Below, in pieces: positions 1 through 16,486 of a stretch of 64,000 nt of DNA; position 1 is the first letter of the stretch; every line of letters begins with the position of its first letter. Origin of the DNA: Daucus carota subsp. sativus (taxonomy: Eukaryota > Streptophyta > Magnoliopsida > Apiales > Apiaceae); assembly GCF_001625215.2 (NCBI RefSeq), contig NC_030386.2, forward strand, positions 24,212,545 to 24,276,544, read 5' to 3'. A program made the translations under genes and the position numbers. Under the pieces are notes generated by a model. The model ran no database searches. It saw nothing but the letters and a program-made list of their open reading frames with translations, and had not been told where the DNA came from.

Positions 1-92
1 ACACCCAACCGTTTTCTTTATTTATGTTCACAGTTGAGCAGCTCCACCCCATTAAGCTCCCTTAAAAACCCCATCTCGCAGATTCATTTTTC

Positions 93-2405
93 ATGGCTTC
101 TTGTCCTATGGATCAACTAAAGTCTCAACCTTTATGGGTTCTTGCTCTTCTAACTCTCAGTTCTTTGTACTTGCTCAAGTTCTTGTTTTCTATTCTCAGA
201 TGGGTCTATGTTAATTTCCTCAGGCCTGCAAAGAATCTCAAGAAATATGGTTCTTGGGCTTTGGTCACCGGACCCACTGATGGCATTGGTAAAGCTTTTG
301 CCTTTCAATTGGCTAGAAAGGGTCTCAATCTAGTTCTTGTGGGTCGAAACCCTGAGAAGCTTAAGGATGTTTCGACTGCGATTCGAGCTAAGTTTGAGAG
401 AATTGAGATTAAGACTGTGGTGGTGGATTTTTCTGGGGATTTGTCAGATGGGGTTAAGAGAATTGGGGAAGTGATTGAGGGTTTGGATGTTGGGGTTTTG
501 ATTAATAATGTGGGGATTTCGTATCCATATGCGAGGTTTTTTCATGAAGTGGATGAGAAGCTGTTGGCTGATTTGATTAAAATTAATGTTGAAGGGACTA
601 CTAAGGTTACTCAGGTAGTGTTGCCTGGAATGATTAAGAGGAAGAGGGGGGCAATTGTTAATATTGGTTCCGGTGCTGCTATTGTCATTCCTTCGGATCC
701 TCTTTACTCAGTTTACGCAGCAGCCAAAGCGTAAGCATTTATATTTTTGTGGTTTATGTTTTTCTATATATGATTTGTGTGATCTGATTGTTTATTGTGT
801 GTGCATATTTGTATGATCTGTTTGATTGAATGTTTAGTAGCTTAATTATATCTGATGAAGCTGGTTTTGAATCTTGTTTGACGTTTGATGTCATGTAAAA
901 AGAGTTGAGGGATCAATATCTTGTGTAAGTCCCACAGATAGATCTGCATTAACTTGATTAGTTATAGTCTTTTGTGTGTATAGACTAGAGACTATACCAT
1001 TGCATGATTACAATATTACTGTGAAGTTAGGTATAAAGAGATGAATAATATATTAAACTCAATATGTTTTGAACACCTTTATTAACAATTATTATTGGCT
1101 AATTAATGTATATAAGACATTAGATCTCATCCCAAGAACAAGTAATCAACTTAGATTGCACTGAGTGAAGCTGACTAAAATTGTACAAACCAGTTGAAGT
1201 TGCTTCTGTTGTACACTCTGAAAGTGGCCATACAGTCGTATACAGATTGAACTTCACAAGAATAAGCGAGGTCATTATTTTAGACAATCATTCCACATGG
1301 ATACATCTTGTGCAGGTCTTCATTGAATATTGAGCTGATGCCAGTTTATCCTGGAAAAATTTAAATTATTATTTTGTGTGGTACTTTTTATGACCTTTTT
1401 GTAGAAGGACAAGTAAGAATAATGTGATGAGGTATACTACTTGTAGTTTGCATTTTGTTCTCATCTCATTTGTAGGTATTTTTTTACATACCAGATGGGG
1501 ACCGCATGCTACTCAATGTCTAGCCTATACTGTAAAAAATTGGTCAAAGCTGATGTGTGCTTAATCTTTACCTAATCAATTATGAGGAAATTGTATGTGA
1601 AATTTAATTTAGAAGATAATATCACATAATATCAGGCTATTTATTGCTTGGTAGGATTTTATTATGAAGATTTCCGCATCATAACTAGCCCAACTTCGAA
1701 ATATAAAGGGGTTTACCATAGATGATTGGACGACATGAGTATATTGCAACCTTAAATATGATTACACTTTGCTTCCCATTCTCTTCCTACAAGTGGTTAG
1801 AAAGTCCCTAACTATGACCTCATTGGTTCATTATCAGATATGTTGATCAGTTCTCAAGATGCCTCTATGTGGAGTACAAGAAGAGCGGTATTGATGTGCA
1901 ATGTCAGGTATGTCCTTTGTTATCTAATTACATACTCACAAACATAACTCCGCCACTATTACTAAATATGGTGTTAATTTACTATCTAGGTTATATACAT
2001 ATAGGTCAGTTAGTTCATGCATGCCTTCAGATTGAGGATGCATTATTGCCCAATCGTACTTGCACACAATAAAACTGCTCTAGTGCACTCACACCCAATA
2101 AAACTGCATCAATGTGATTTTATATTAAACGAAAAACGATCTTTTTCTAGGTTCCCCTGTATGTGGCGACAAAAATGGCATCAATTAGAAGATCTTCTTT
2201 CTTTGTACCATCAACTGATGGATATGCCCGGGCTGCCATGCGATGGATTGGCTATGAACCACGATGTACACCTTACTGGCCACACTCTATCATGTGGGCT
2301 TTGGCAAACTCTTTGCCTGAGGCTGTTGTTGATGCTTGGCGTCTGAATTTCTGTCTTGCAATCCGTAAGAAGGGACAGTCTAAAGACTCAAGGAAGAAGG
2401 AATGA
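93..2405 (+). CDS. KCR1: Very-long-chain 3-oxoacyl-CoA reductase (KCR1 type), 3 exons, 320 aa
   Basis: This enzyme reduces 3-ketoacyl-CoA to 3-hydroxyacyl-CoA in the ER fatty-acid elongase, the second step of very-long-chain fatty acid synthesis for waxes, sphingolipids and seed lipids. Exons read 93-730, 1838-1907 and 2151-2405; phases join cleanly and give 320 residues, close to plant KCR1. The N-terminus (about 13-42) is a hydrophobic anchor. The NADPH-binding TGPTDGIG motif lies at 59-66, the NVG segment follows, and the short-chain dehydrogenase triad is visible as S193, Y208 and K212 (YAAAK). The C-terminus ends in DSRKKE, a dilysine-like ER retrieval signal. Intron 1 splits the codon after K212, so an unspliced read would stop right after the active site. 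The gene converges on the next gene with about 650 bp between stop codons. Recognition is strong; symbol KCR1 is by family resemblance. Confidence 0.95.
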
Positions 2406-3052
2406 ACAGCTCTATATCTATCTTCGGTTCAGAACTTTCCCTACAGCAGTTTCCAAAATTAATCCTGGATTTGTTACTGGGATGTACATTTTAAGACTGT
2501 TGTTTTGGCATGAGAAAATATTATGGTACTTGAACCTCTAGTATAAGTTTTCTTTGAGTTGCATAGGCATTCAAATTATGATATTTGTGGAACAGTGGAC
2601 ACATGTTGCCAGTGTTGTCATATTCTTTAATTTGAATTTAAATGACGAGCGCTTAGAGTTAGAGTTTCGCTTGCATGAAATGCAGATGTGCTTTTCAATT
2701 ATTTCAGTAAAATTCCAGATCAGTACTAATGGAATGGCAAAATGTGCTTTTAAGCTTAATTATAAGTTTGACAAAGATGAACAGGAAAGGTAAAAGACAT
2801 CTTGGCCTAATTTTATACTCCATATCATAAAAAGATCAACACTTATAATCTGTACAAATTGCCAACAGTATTCAAACAATATCAAGCACAACTATCTGTA
2901 CGATTAAGTATCTTACAACTATTTAATGAAAAGAAAAGTGCTTCGAGAGTAAGGTCTTAATCGATTCTGCTTTCTTCACTCACTATTTTCTCTGTGCTTG
3001 TGATTGAACAGTTACATGTAATATCATACTTGGACATCTTTCTATACATGTC
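2406..3052. other. Intergenic gap between convergent genes (3' UTRs)
   Basis: AT-rich sequence between two converging stop codons. It must contain both 3' UTRs. Short ORFs here have no recognisable similarity. I see no repeat or RNA gene. Confidence 0.5.
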
Positions 3053-6000
3053 TCACCGGACATCTTTATCGACAGCAAGTTGAGTCTCTAAATCAGCGGC
3101 AGGCGCCTTGCGCCTGGAATATTTTAGGTTAAATATCTGACCAAATGTACTTTTTGACCTAGGTAGTGTTTCAGGATCAGCGTTGTGCCTGCTGCTATCA
3201 GTTTTCCTAGCATGATCACATTTTATAGTCTTGAGAGCACCATCAAATCGACGTTTATATGTTGGGAACCTTGATATGGACTTGCTTATCCCTTGAAGTC
3301 TGGATGAGAACAGTAAAGGAGATATAAGGATATTAAAGAAAAAGTTAGTTATATTATAGAACCGCCAAAAGAATCATTACTATACCTCATCGCTAATGCA
3401 TTAAGTTCTGCTTTTTTTATCTCTGATTCAGGCGGGGATCCCATCGTGGAGATTTTCAACTTCTCCGGACTACCTATAAATAACGCTAATCTCCCCAAGT
3501 ACTGCTCTTCGGTCTCAGATAGGTTCTGGGCTTTGATCTGATCCCTCATGACAAGCAGTGGATTTAAAAACCAATCGAAGAAGGTATCTGTTGGTCTGTT
3601 TGTGCTTGTTATTTCAGTATTGTCCGCTGCACCATTTTAAAAAATTTAAAGCTCTTGTCCTTGCAAGGGAAAAGCATAAAACCAAAAAATAAATAGATAA
3701 TAGAGTTTGTCTTTGCTTACCTAGTAACAAACCAACAGCGTTGGCTTTTGCAGATCGCAGAAGGCACTGCAGGAGGCTGTAAGCCCCTAAACCATTACAT
3801 ATGGCCTTATTTTTGTTTATCTTCTCATCTTCAATGTCTTGCTTAGTTATTACTCCTTGAGAAAATATTATCTCTCCGTCGTGTTGGAGATCATTGATTA
3901 TGCCATCAATTATCTGAAAAAAGTCAACCCACTTCATTTATATAGAGGCTTTAGTTGTGCAGATCTTTTCATTCTTAACGTAAACATGAAACGTAGCAGA
4001 ATAACAAGGGATCAGTCACACTACAGAAGTCATTCAACATTGTTACGAGATACTTTAAAAGAGTTGAGAGTAGTACAAAATTTCACATACCTCCAAAGGC
4101 TTCAGTTCTATTAGAGGGGCCCTTATAGAACCTGAACGCATGGATCCTTTTCGAAAGGAGTGTACTGAAGAATTTGAACGAGAGGGGCTACGCTTTACTG
4201 CAGCGTTCTTTCGGTATTTTGGCCTGTGGTTTTATGACATTTTCATAAGAATACCATAAAAGAAGGAAAGTCGACCATACTAAAATAATAGGGTGAGAAG
4301 TCTTATCATACTTGGGAAAGCAAGAGCCTTCGGGCAAGTCAAGAACATCATTGCTGTATTCATCATATATAGACAGACTCGCGACAATATAGCAAAGTCC
4401 AAGCCATACAGAAGACTCCTGTAGTCCAAAACAGAAATCTAATAATTGTAACGATAACCTTCTAGAAAGTACTTATGCAGGATGCAACGAGAATGGATTT
4501 GAAAGTATTAAAGACCATCTTTGTTAATTGGCTGTTATGCAAACATATATTGCAGCACTGCATAATGTTGTGTATTAGAAAAAAGCCAATTTTAGGACTA
4601 GGAAGAAATAATTCCCAGTTTGTCTCAAATGCAAAAGTCTAACATTCTGTTTATAATTAAATATTTTTTATCAAAGCATAAATAGCATACGGTAAAATGC
4701 GTAATAATTTGTATCAAAATATTTGGTATTAAAATTCAGATTCTTTTTTCAAGAGTTTCTTTTGAGGGGTCTACTTTTACTACAGAGTCCAGACCAACCT
4801 TAACATGCAATCAAACTATTCAACTTTTTATTCAAATCTGTGAAGGTCCCCAAACAAATGCTTATAACACGTTCCGTGGTTTTGGATTTTGAAATTAAAA
4901 TGAATGTCAGAGTTACCTTATACACAATAACTGCAGCATAAGCACCAATGAATACACTTGATAACATGGAAGCTAATAATGCCCCGCCAACAGCCAATGG
5001 CCAAAGTAATATAGCAAGACCTGCAAATGGTACACACATGGTTTCCAGGAAAGGACCTTCCCGTCCTATACAGTCTTGAAATAACCGACGCCACCCCTTA
5101 AAAAGCATGTATGGAAATTTACAAACGGCAACAAAGGTGATTATTAGAAAGTCCACAATTAGTCCCAGCGCTCCGACAATGATGGCTCCAGGAAGATAAA
5201 GCAATCTGCATGCGAAGTTTTGTCAAACACAGGGAGTGCACCTCCCAGAGAATATATAGGCAAGCATAAAGTGAAACTAAAGTTGAGTCCATGGCAATTG
5301 GCATACAACAATCTCAAAAGATAGTTCATGATTATTATTTCTATGAAATATTAAGAACAAAATGAGCTATTTCATTTTATAATTTGACTATTTTTCACAT
5401 AGCAAACTGATTGTGTATCTTGGCTTGGAGGGGCTATAAATTGTAGGTATCTGAAATATAGAGACCAAAAGAATACACCTCATAATTGCTCGGAGCAGTT
5501 TTTATATTACTACTGCAGAAAAGATTTGAGGTATTTAGCAAAAAAAAAAAAAAAAAGATTTGAGGTTTCGACAAACTCTTTTAACTTGAAAGCTATAATA
5601 TATCTAAAATGTACACCAAAATTGTGATATCATGACAAATTTTACAAGGCTATATTCTCTATCAATTTTATATGCTACCCCAGAAACGCTACTATAACTT
5701 CGAGCATATATTAATAGCTTGGCTAGAACAGCTACAACAGAAGCATGTTACATAAGTTTCCCCATGTACATTGCTTATGGGCAAGATCCTACAGAAGAGA
5801 CTATAATCGCTTTACCTAATAAATGAAGAGCAGAAAAAATGGTACTCCTTTTTTAGTCTTTTATTAGGAGGAAATTCCTTATCAAATATAACAGCATAAC
5901 ATAAATGACCACCCTGGACCATGCTAACTGTCACAGCTAACCCTAAGAAAAAATTCCAGAACAGGACTCCTGGTATTGTAAAACCTTAGATTCTTACTGC

Positions 6001-7844
6001 ACAAGATAAATATTTACTTGAGATGTATAAAACACTGTGTTTTTTAGATAAGAGATTCCTTAATCATCTTTCCAATGACCAATAGTATTAAAATAATAGC
6101 CGACCTGATTTCATAATATTTTTCCTCCTGAGGTCCTTGACGTTTTAGATCATCCATGTATGAAAAGTATGAATGATAGCATACATCCTTAAAATCCCTG
6201 ATAATAGTGCAGCACCCTGTGATTGTGTCCCAAGTTCCATCCTATAATTTGATTAAAAGATTAGAAGGGCAACGGCAAACATAGAGTTGGTATCATAAAT
6301 ATAATAAAGCAAAGAGGTCAACTTACATATATACAATGGAAAAATTTATCAGTATTCCCCTCGCTAATAGCGTCAAAAGTAGCAAATATGGGTGAAAGAA
6401 GGCCATATGCTGCACCACCAATAATGCTTGAAAGTATGCCAACTGGTGGCCACAGAAGCAAGGGCACAATAATACATACACAGAGAACAAGCTTAAGAAC
6501 GGGACCAAATTTCTTTGTCCTGCAATTGAATTTTTTTTTAAAAAAATGAAGAAAAGAAAGCATGTTGTCACATCAGGAAATATTTCGCCACCCAGTAAGA
6601 AATGCACCTCAAAATGCAAAGGTATGTCCAGAAACAGTGTACAGGCCAGAGACCCAAAATTATTGCAGAGTTCCCAAAAGTCATAAGAAGGCATATCAGC
6701 GGGCACAAGATGACACCTGAAGCAAAAAAATAAAATACAGAATCTATGTCATTCCAAGCACTTTGGCGGAAAGGAGTGCCTATTCTGAATTGTCAAGAAA
6801 TGAAAATGTAATCCAGGTGGTTAGCTTCTCTATATTAAAAAAGGTTGCCAAACTAGTTTTAAGTCATTTTATAGTTCCTAATCCATGGCAATATATTATC
6901 CTACTAAACTGTTGTCACCCTCAACCTCCGCGTAAGTTGTTTTTATGATCTCTTGAAGTAGGACTATCGCATGTGATACCGCCAAAAAAAATATTGAAAG
7001 TTAAAAAAAGATTACGGGAACGCAAGTGCTGCAAAAGGCTGTTTGAATTACTAGATTAGAGGATATACAAATATGGAATATTGAATAAACAGTAAGTGCA
7101 CATATGCTTTAAAGTGTGAGACTTAAGATGTCTAAACTACCATAATTGTTGATGAGTAGAATACGACATGTCCCCGTACCCGTGTCCAAAAATAGGACAG
7201 TGTCCCCGTGTCCCAATTTTCAAAGTTTCCAATTCCGACACTCAGATACGTGTCGTGTCCGACACTCCGTACCCGAGTCCGAGTAACATACGTGTGATTT
7301 GAACAACCAACTGCTCTCAAGCCTCAGCTGTGAACTATGGGGAGGTTCTCAGAAAAATCCAAAATTACAGGAATAGCAATTTCAATGACTCCGCGGTCTA
7401 TGAATATGGTACGTAAGAGGATTGGTTTTAGGGCGAGCAGCGCAGCTTGTTGCTCACCTTCCATCTCCAATTCTCCATCACTCCATGACCATGTAATCAT
7501 TCATTCATATTTCTTTAATACTTATCCATATAACCAATTATAGCCAAAAAAGAAAGAAAGAAAAGGATATCTAATATCTCTAGAGACTGAACACATAAAA
7601 TTGAGTGGACAGTATGTAGAATCCTTAACAAAACATATCAAACAATAAAGAAAACAAGATGACGCACACATATTTGAATACAGCATGTAGCAAATAACAG
7701 AAAAAGAAATAAGAAGCCAAGAAACAAAAAAGCAGAGAAGTTGTTGCAACCTTTAAGGAGGCCAAGAAGAAGTAGTCCAATGAAGAAAGGCAAGAAACAT
7801 ATGAATCTCCACAGAGATGACCAAAATCCAGTTGGGGGCTCCAT
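3053..7844 (-). CDS. Multi-pass membrane protein of the At3g27390 family, 10 exons, 580 aa
   Basis: Function is unknown; the family is annotated only as uncharacterised plant membrane proteins. Exons (minus strand, high to low): 7844-7751, 6716-6608, 6519-6327, 6241-6105, 5205-4917, 4418-4312, 4223-4091, 3913-3721, 3626-3386, 3299-3053. All phases close, giving 580 residues, about the length I recall for the Arabidopsis member. The first half is hydrophobic, with several membrane segments rich in glycine, leucine and tryptophan (exons 1-3 and 5) and conserved stretches such as LWPVH, GPVLKLVLCV, GGAAYG, YMLFKGW and GREGPFLETMCVP. The second half is polar and probably cytosolic: a Ser/Arg-rich linker (exon 7), then a helical region ending in basic residues. 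The start used is MEPP, as in homologues; an in-frame ATG lies seven codons upstream at 7865. Confidence is high for the gene model; the role is not known. Confidence 0.92.
7150..7310. repeat. CGTGTCC-rich dispersed repeat in intron 1 of the membrane protein gene
   Basis: This stretch has many copies of GTGTCC/GTCCCCGTG and the inverted form GGACA, much richer in C and G than its surroundings. It lies between exons 1 and 2. On the minus strand it reads as a Thr/Arg/Val-rich low-complexity ORF, which I do not regard as coding. It looks like a fragment of a dispersed transposable element, but no ends or target-site duplication were identified. Confidence 0.45.
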
Positions 7845-8255
7845 ATCCTCTGCAGATCTGACCACAAGTCACAACCACTTGAAAGTTGAAACCCAACTCA
7901 GTTTAGCATCTGCACACACAAAAATATTCTAACACCACACTGCCTAATATATTTACTTTTATACCCCCAGAAACTTGTAATATAAAGAAAATTATCTGGG
8001 TCACATGGATTGACAACCATGAATCAGCTGTTGAATAACTGTAAGTGAATCTTCTTCTAGATATAATAGACTAGCTGTTGTGATACCAAAAAGCTGCTCT
8101 TTTTACTCATAATACCCTAGTACTGTATAAGTACTAAAAAAGATGAGTACTACAACCTGGCTGCTGTTTGTTTTCTTCTTCATTACCACCGCTTAGAACA
8201 AGTCACTGTATCATGTCTTAAGTTATAATTTAGGATAATTGACCAAAAAATTTGA

Positions 8256-8457
8256 TCCAACAATGTCCTAGTGATGCGGACAACCTCCCCAAGCTCTATT
8301 TTTGAGACACATCTCACCTTGCTCTATTCAATATTTTATTATAAATTCTCATCACACTCTCTTTCTCTCTCTACTTTTATATTATGCTTAAATGATGAAA
8401 GAGAGTCTTTAATAATAAAATATTAAACATAGTGTGAGAATAAGGCACATTGTTGGA
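8256..8457. mobile_element. MITE-like inverted repeat, about 200 bp
   Basis: The ends are an exact 11-base inverted pair, TCCAACAATGT at 8256 and ACATTGTTGGA ending at 8457. Inside, the arms remain partly complementary (CAATATTTTATTAT on the left, AATAATAAAATATT on the right). This suits a small non-autonomous DNA transposon. No convincing target-site duplication is visible, so exact ends and superfamily are uncertain. Confidence 0.45.
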
Positions 8458-9928
8458 GTTCAAGTTAGTAATTATGTCCAAAATTACTAAGACATAATAT
8501 TTTATATTATATTTGGAGCATGAAATAGGACACTCTTGAACTTGCTGTTAGTACCATTATTTCTTTGCTGGACGTCAGGATGGTCTAAAAATTTGTGATT
8601 TATTGGAAAAACAAAAAAAACTATTTTTCTTGATTAATTTTATAATAATTTTTTATTATTATATTTTAATTTACTAAAATCTTTTATGTATAAATAATTT
8701 TTAAATAAATTTTTGATAAATCATAAATTGGATAGATCAACCAAATAGTTTTGACTGCAATGTTTTTATTATCAGATATTTCAACAGAGTCGTGGAATGA
8801 CAGACAAGGTTGATTGGAGGGGAATGTTTATAATTATAGAAGGAGTAAATATTAAGTTAAGGTACAACCACTAAACGTGTATATTTTTTTTAATAAAACT
8901 AAACGTGTAGTATATTAGTTTTCTCCTATATGACTTCATTATTGGTGGCAGTAGGTCCTCCAAAATATTTTTAAAATCATGCCCTGGGAATCACGGTGAT
9001 GTCTGGACTTGCCGCTTCCTTTTGCCTGGGAGATCAAACTTTGTTGTTGTTAAAATGCGTGTCAATCAATGCAAAAAAAGGTAAAAAAATGAGAAGTACG
9101 GAGGTATAAATATTAGTAAAGTTTTTTAAAAAAAAGTGTCCACGGGAGATTTTGGAGTTCAAGTATATTTTGTGATTAAAATATAAAATTTATAATTTTA
9201 CTATCATTCTATTGAAATATATTTTAATCCTGAATACAAAATCTGTGGCTCTTAATATTTAGGGACCAAAATCAAAGAAGTCTTTATCCAAATTCCAGGC
9301 CTGGACAACCAGAAGAAATATATATAAATAAGAAATATTCTGGACGCCATGTTATTGTTCTGTCATCTGATTTTTTGATTGGGCCTTAATCTGGGCCTTG
9401 TACCCATTTTGGTTCTTGATTTGAGGAATGAAGAGCTTGGCAGTGTGTATGCTTATTAATCAGGAAATGGAGCAAATACACTGTTTTTATAATCTTTTTG
9501 TAATTTTATTATTTTTAAAAATAATAATGAATATACCTCGCAATTTGATGCAATTTCAATATACTCGCCATGAAATATAATTTTTTTAATTTAATAAATA
9601 AGTATATTATAATAATAATATAAAAATTATTTGGAGTCCCACTTTTTTTGGAGTTCCCGGAGTCCCAATCCTGACCCTCCATTTCACTCTCATCTGACGG
9701 CTGTAACTTAATTAGAATCATATAAAATTTAAATAATTAACTACTTTATCTTTCCAAATTAAGCGCTCACTCATCTCTTCCACCATTGTAGCATCAGTTA
9801 TTTTGTTGCTGAGTTTGTGGGAAGATATTATCCTGCCATTTGTTATGCAACCTTTTCAGTGGTGCGTTATCTATTTCTCTCTTTGTTCTGCAACGGCATT
9901 CTCCATCGGACACCCAATTCTGTACATC

Positions 9929-10205
9929 TTTTTTGTAAACTGCAGAACATAACTATGTCCTGCATAGTTTCATGTTCTTAATTTTGTTTTTTCCTCTGTT
10001 ATTAATATTTGTAGAATACGTGTATAAACTGGGTTGGTGATTTGCAGATATTGTGCATGATATATGAGTTGCAGCATTCCCTGGAAAGATTCCGCATTGA
10101 ATGTATAAATTATGAGTGTTTTAGTAATGCAAAGCCAAGTTGTGTATATCTTATTTGTAAATTGCAGAACATAGACCATAGTTATGTCCTGCATAGTTTA
10201 ATGTT
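9929..10205 (+). repeat. Direct repeat pair, about 45 bp each, 229 bp apart
   Basis: The two copies (about 9929-9975 and 10150-10205) share GTAAAnTGCAGAACATA and an identical 17-mer TATGTCCTGCATAGTTT at 9954 and 10183. The second copy has an extra short insertion. The spacer is AT-rich and non-coding. It could be the remains of a local duplication; no function is evident. Confidence 0.6.
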
Positions 10206-11399
10206 ATATGCTTAGCATTGTGTTCTGTGTTAAATCTTATCTGTGTCTTGCATGCTATTTGGCATGATTTATGTAATATCTATGTTGTGCTGCATGATAA
10301 AATTTTAATGTGCGTATTTATGGTGCTGCAATACATGTAGCTATATAAATTATTTGAATAATATTTCTAGTGTATGAATGCAGGACAAAAGTTGGATAGA
10401 GGGATATGCACGATTGTTTCGGAGCTTAAGATTAGGAATATTAGAGAGTTTTAAAATTTTAAAATATATAACTGCTTGTGTCCTGCAGACCGTAGGATGG
10501 AGAGATGATCCAACGGTGTTAAGAGGGACTCTAAGGACTCTAAGAATTATGGATTTCAACTCAATAATATAAAAGTTATTTTGTAATATATATTTTGTAA
10601 TATATATGATTGAAATTTTTTATTATATTTGTATTAAACTCTTAAATAACTTTTAGACTATTATTTTATATACTAAGAGTATAGTATTATTTTGTGTTAT
10701 TAGCTGAGTTTCTCGAAAAATGCCAAGAATAGGAGTATTAGCTTAAGATGGTCAACTTATTTATCCTCAAAACACGTGTTTAATAAATTCAAAATGTAAT
10801 AAAATATCTGAAAATCAGCAGGAGGAGACTAGTGGTTCGAATTTTCTTCAAAGGTTGTATTAAAAGGAGAAAATGACAAAAAGTTCAAATTAATATAAAA
10901 GAAAAAACAAATCAATGACATACTTTTGTCAAGTAATACAACAATTACCATGAAAATATTAACCCAAATATGATATTGATCTGATATCAAAGTTAAAACA
11001 AAACATCATAATTATCAATTTTAATCTCGCCTAAATTCATTGCCCCAAAAATGTATAATCATGAGAAAAAGGTCAAATTTGAGGTTTGAGAGTGTCATGA
11101 TGGATTCTTCCCTAACCATAAAATTATACTCATGCCCTCCTTTTCTTTCTTTACATTCTCGAACGCGATAAATTTTTACCTCACTTTCACACATTCGTAG
11201 TATATTTATCAAAGTCAAATAATTTTTATAAAAATCGATTCAAACTACGGAAACGTTTACTTTAGACCATGTCCAATAATTTTTAATACTACATGTCTGT
11301 CCTATGCAGAGACCATGTCCAAGATTTTGAGCTACCAACTCGTATATATTTTAACATACATGTAAACACAAACTACACGGAAGAATTTGCAAAGCATCA

Positions 11400-14986
<3,587 letters not shown>

Positions 14987-15218
14987 CATGAATATAAATT
15001 CGCATCAGATTTGTTGGCTGTTAGTGTTTTTTAATTAATCATCATGTAAAAATGAGCTGTTGTTGGCCTAGTTTACTCCAATCAGAATAAATCACAGACC
15101 GAACAATTAATCTTTGGGTTTGAATTTTTTGATTTTCAAGAATGCAATATAATACATGTTAGTCCAAGATTGTGAGTTAATCACCTAGCATATATAGACA
15201 AGAATTAGCAAAGTATCA

Positions 15219-15858
15219 ATGGAAGATTGGAAGGCAGTACTTTTATATTGTGCTGCTTGTGTTTATTCTCAATCTTGATCATCTCCTCTGCAACAGACAC
15301 CATAGTTGCCACTCAGACTATTAGTGATGGAGAAACCATTGTTTCAGCCCCCGGGGAGTTTGAGATGGGATTTTTTAGGCCAGAGGGGATACCTCAGAAT
15401 CGATAATTCGGTATATGGTACAGGAAAATATCGAATGGAACAGTTATAGTACTTCAGGCTTTTTGGTAGGGGTGAAATTGTGGTAGGTACTGATAATAGT
15501 ACTGACAGGGTAATTTGGTTTTCGAATCATTCGAGATCAGTAATGAATCCGGTGGCTCAGCTATTAGATAATGGATATCTTGTTTTGAGGGATGAGGCCT
15601 TGGCTCATAGTTGAGTGGTATTCCTGCTCTGGATCAAAGTAGAATCTACAGGCCGAAATTTGTTATGACACAGAAGGAGGTTTACTATAGTTTTGATCTT
15701 TTCAATGATTCTGAATCAGCTATTACAAGGTTGACATTGACGCCTGGTGGACTTGCTTCGTCTGGAATGGAATAGAGAGAAACAAGAATGCGTGTTTTTT
15801 GACAGTACAAGTGCCTGACTGTGATAGTTATGCTTTGTGGAATGAATGTTCGGGGACC
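15219..15858 (+). pseudogene. Truncated S-domain receptor kinase pseudogene
   Basis: The segment resembles exon 1 of the intact receptor kinase upstream, and the similarity includes the roughly 20 bases before the ATG. An in-frame stop (TAA at 15404) replaces the tyrosine codon of the lectin domain. Two internal deletions follow: about 45 bp near 15448 and more than 200 bp near 15595. Recognisable similarity ends near the EGF-like cysteines at about 15858. No transmembrane or kinase exons are present. It is best explained as a tandem duplication that was cut short and then decayed. A product of full ectodomain length is impossible. Confidence 0.88.
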
Positions 15859-16180
15859 AAGCCAACAAACATACATCGTTAAGGACTTAAGGTGTATTTT
15901 AGATGCAGTTCCGATCCATCTAAAGTCTTAAGGCGTCGGAGTAAGCATGGTATGCTTAAGCTAGAAGTATAGATGATATGCTAAGCTCTTATTGTAAAAC
16001 AGGAAAAATGTGGGACACAAGGTTAGTTAGAGGATGCAGAGTAACGTTATAAACACAATGATGAAATGCTGCAACTCTTTTCTTACAAAACATAATCTTT
16101 TGAAAAATTTAACTACCTTGAATCCGCAGTCAACTTCGTACTACTGTAACTGTATCAATGTTGACCCGTATAATATGCTA
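15859..16180. other. Intergenic, no gene seen
   Basis: Between the pseudogene and a MITE. It has a few short imperfect inverted repeats around CTTAAGG but no coding or RNA feature that I can support. Confidence 0.4.
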
Positions 16181-16484
16181 CTCCCTCCGTCCCTATTTAT
16201 CTGTCCATTTTAGAAGTAAAAATTTGTCCCTATTTATCTGTCCATTTATACTTTCAAAACTAATTTAATGATAGTTTTTCAAATATATCTCCATAATTTC
16301 AATTTTCAAGGCTTGACTTATTTAAAACTTGGTTGAATTCATGTTTTCAAGACATAAAATAGGGGTATTCCACCATTTTCAAGATATTAATTAGAGGTAT
16401 TTAATGAAAAAGTTTATACAATCAATTATTCCTTGGTATGTGTTTTTTTTTCCAAAATAGACAAATAAAAAGGGACGGAGGGAG
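16181..16484. mobile_element. Stowaway-type MITE, 304 bp
   Basis: The terminal inverted repeats are CTCCCTCCGTCCCT and its complement AGGGACGGAGGGAG, flanked on both sides by TA (16179-16180 and 16485-16486). These are the hallmarks of Tc1/mariner-related Stowaway elements. Near the left end a segment of about 22 bp (CCCTATTTATCTGTCCATTT) occurs twice in tandem at roughly 16191 and 16227. There is no coding capacity. Confidence 0.9.
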
Positions 16485-16486
16485 TA

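Larger units (their letters stand above)
7866..11399. other. 3.5-kb intergenic region between divergent genes
   Basis: No credible gene is present. It should hold the upstream regions of the membrane protein gene and the receptor kinase. It contains a MITE-like inverted repeat near 8.3-8.5 kb and a pair of direct repeats near 9.9-10.2 kb, listed separately. The rest is AT-rich and unremarkable. Confidence 0.5.

Noticed and set aside
7132-7320. 62-codon Thr/Arg-rich ORF in intron 1 of the membrane protein gene
   Set aside because: It is generated by the GTGTCC repeat and lies within an intron.
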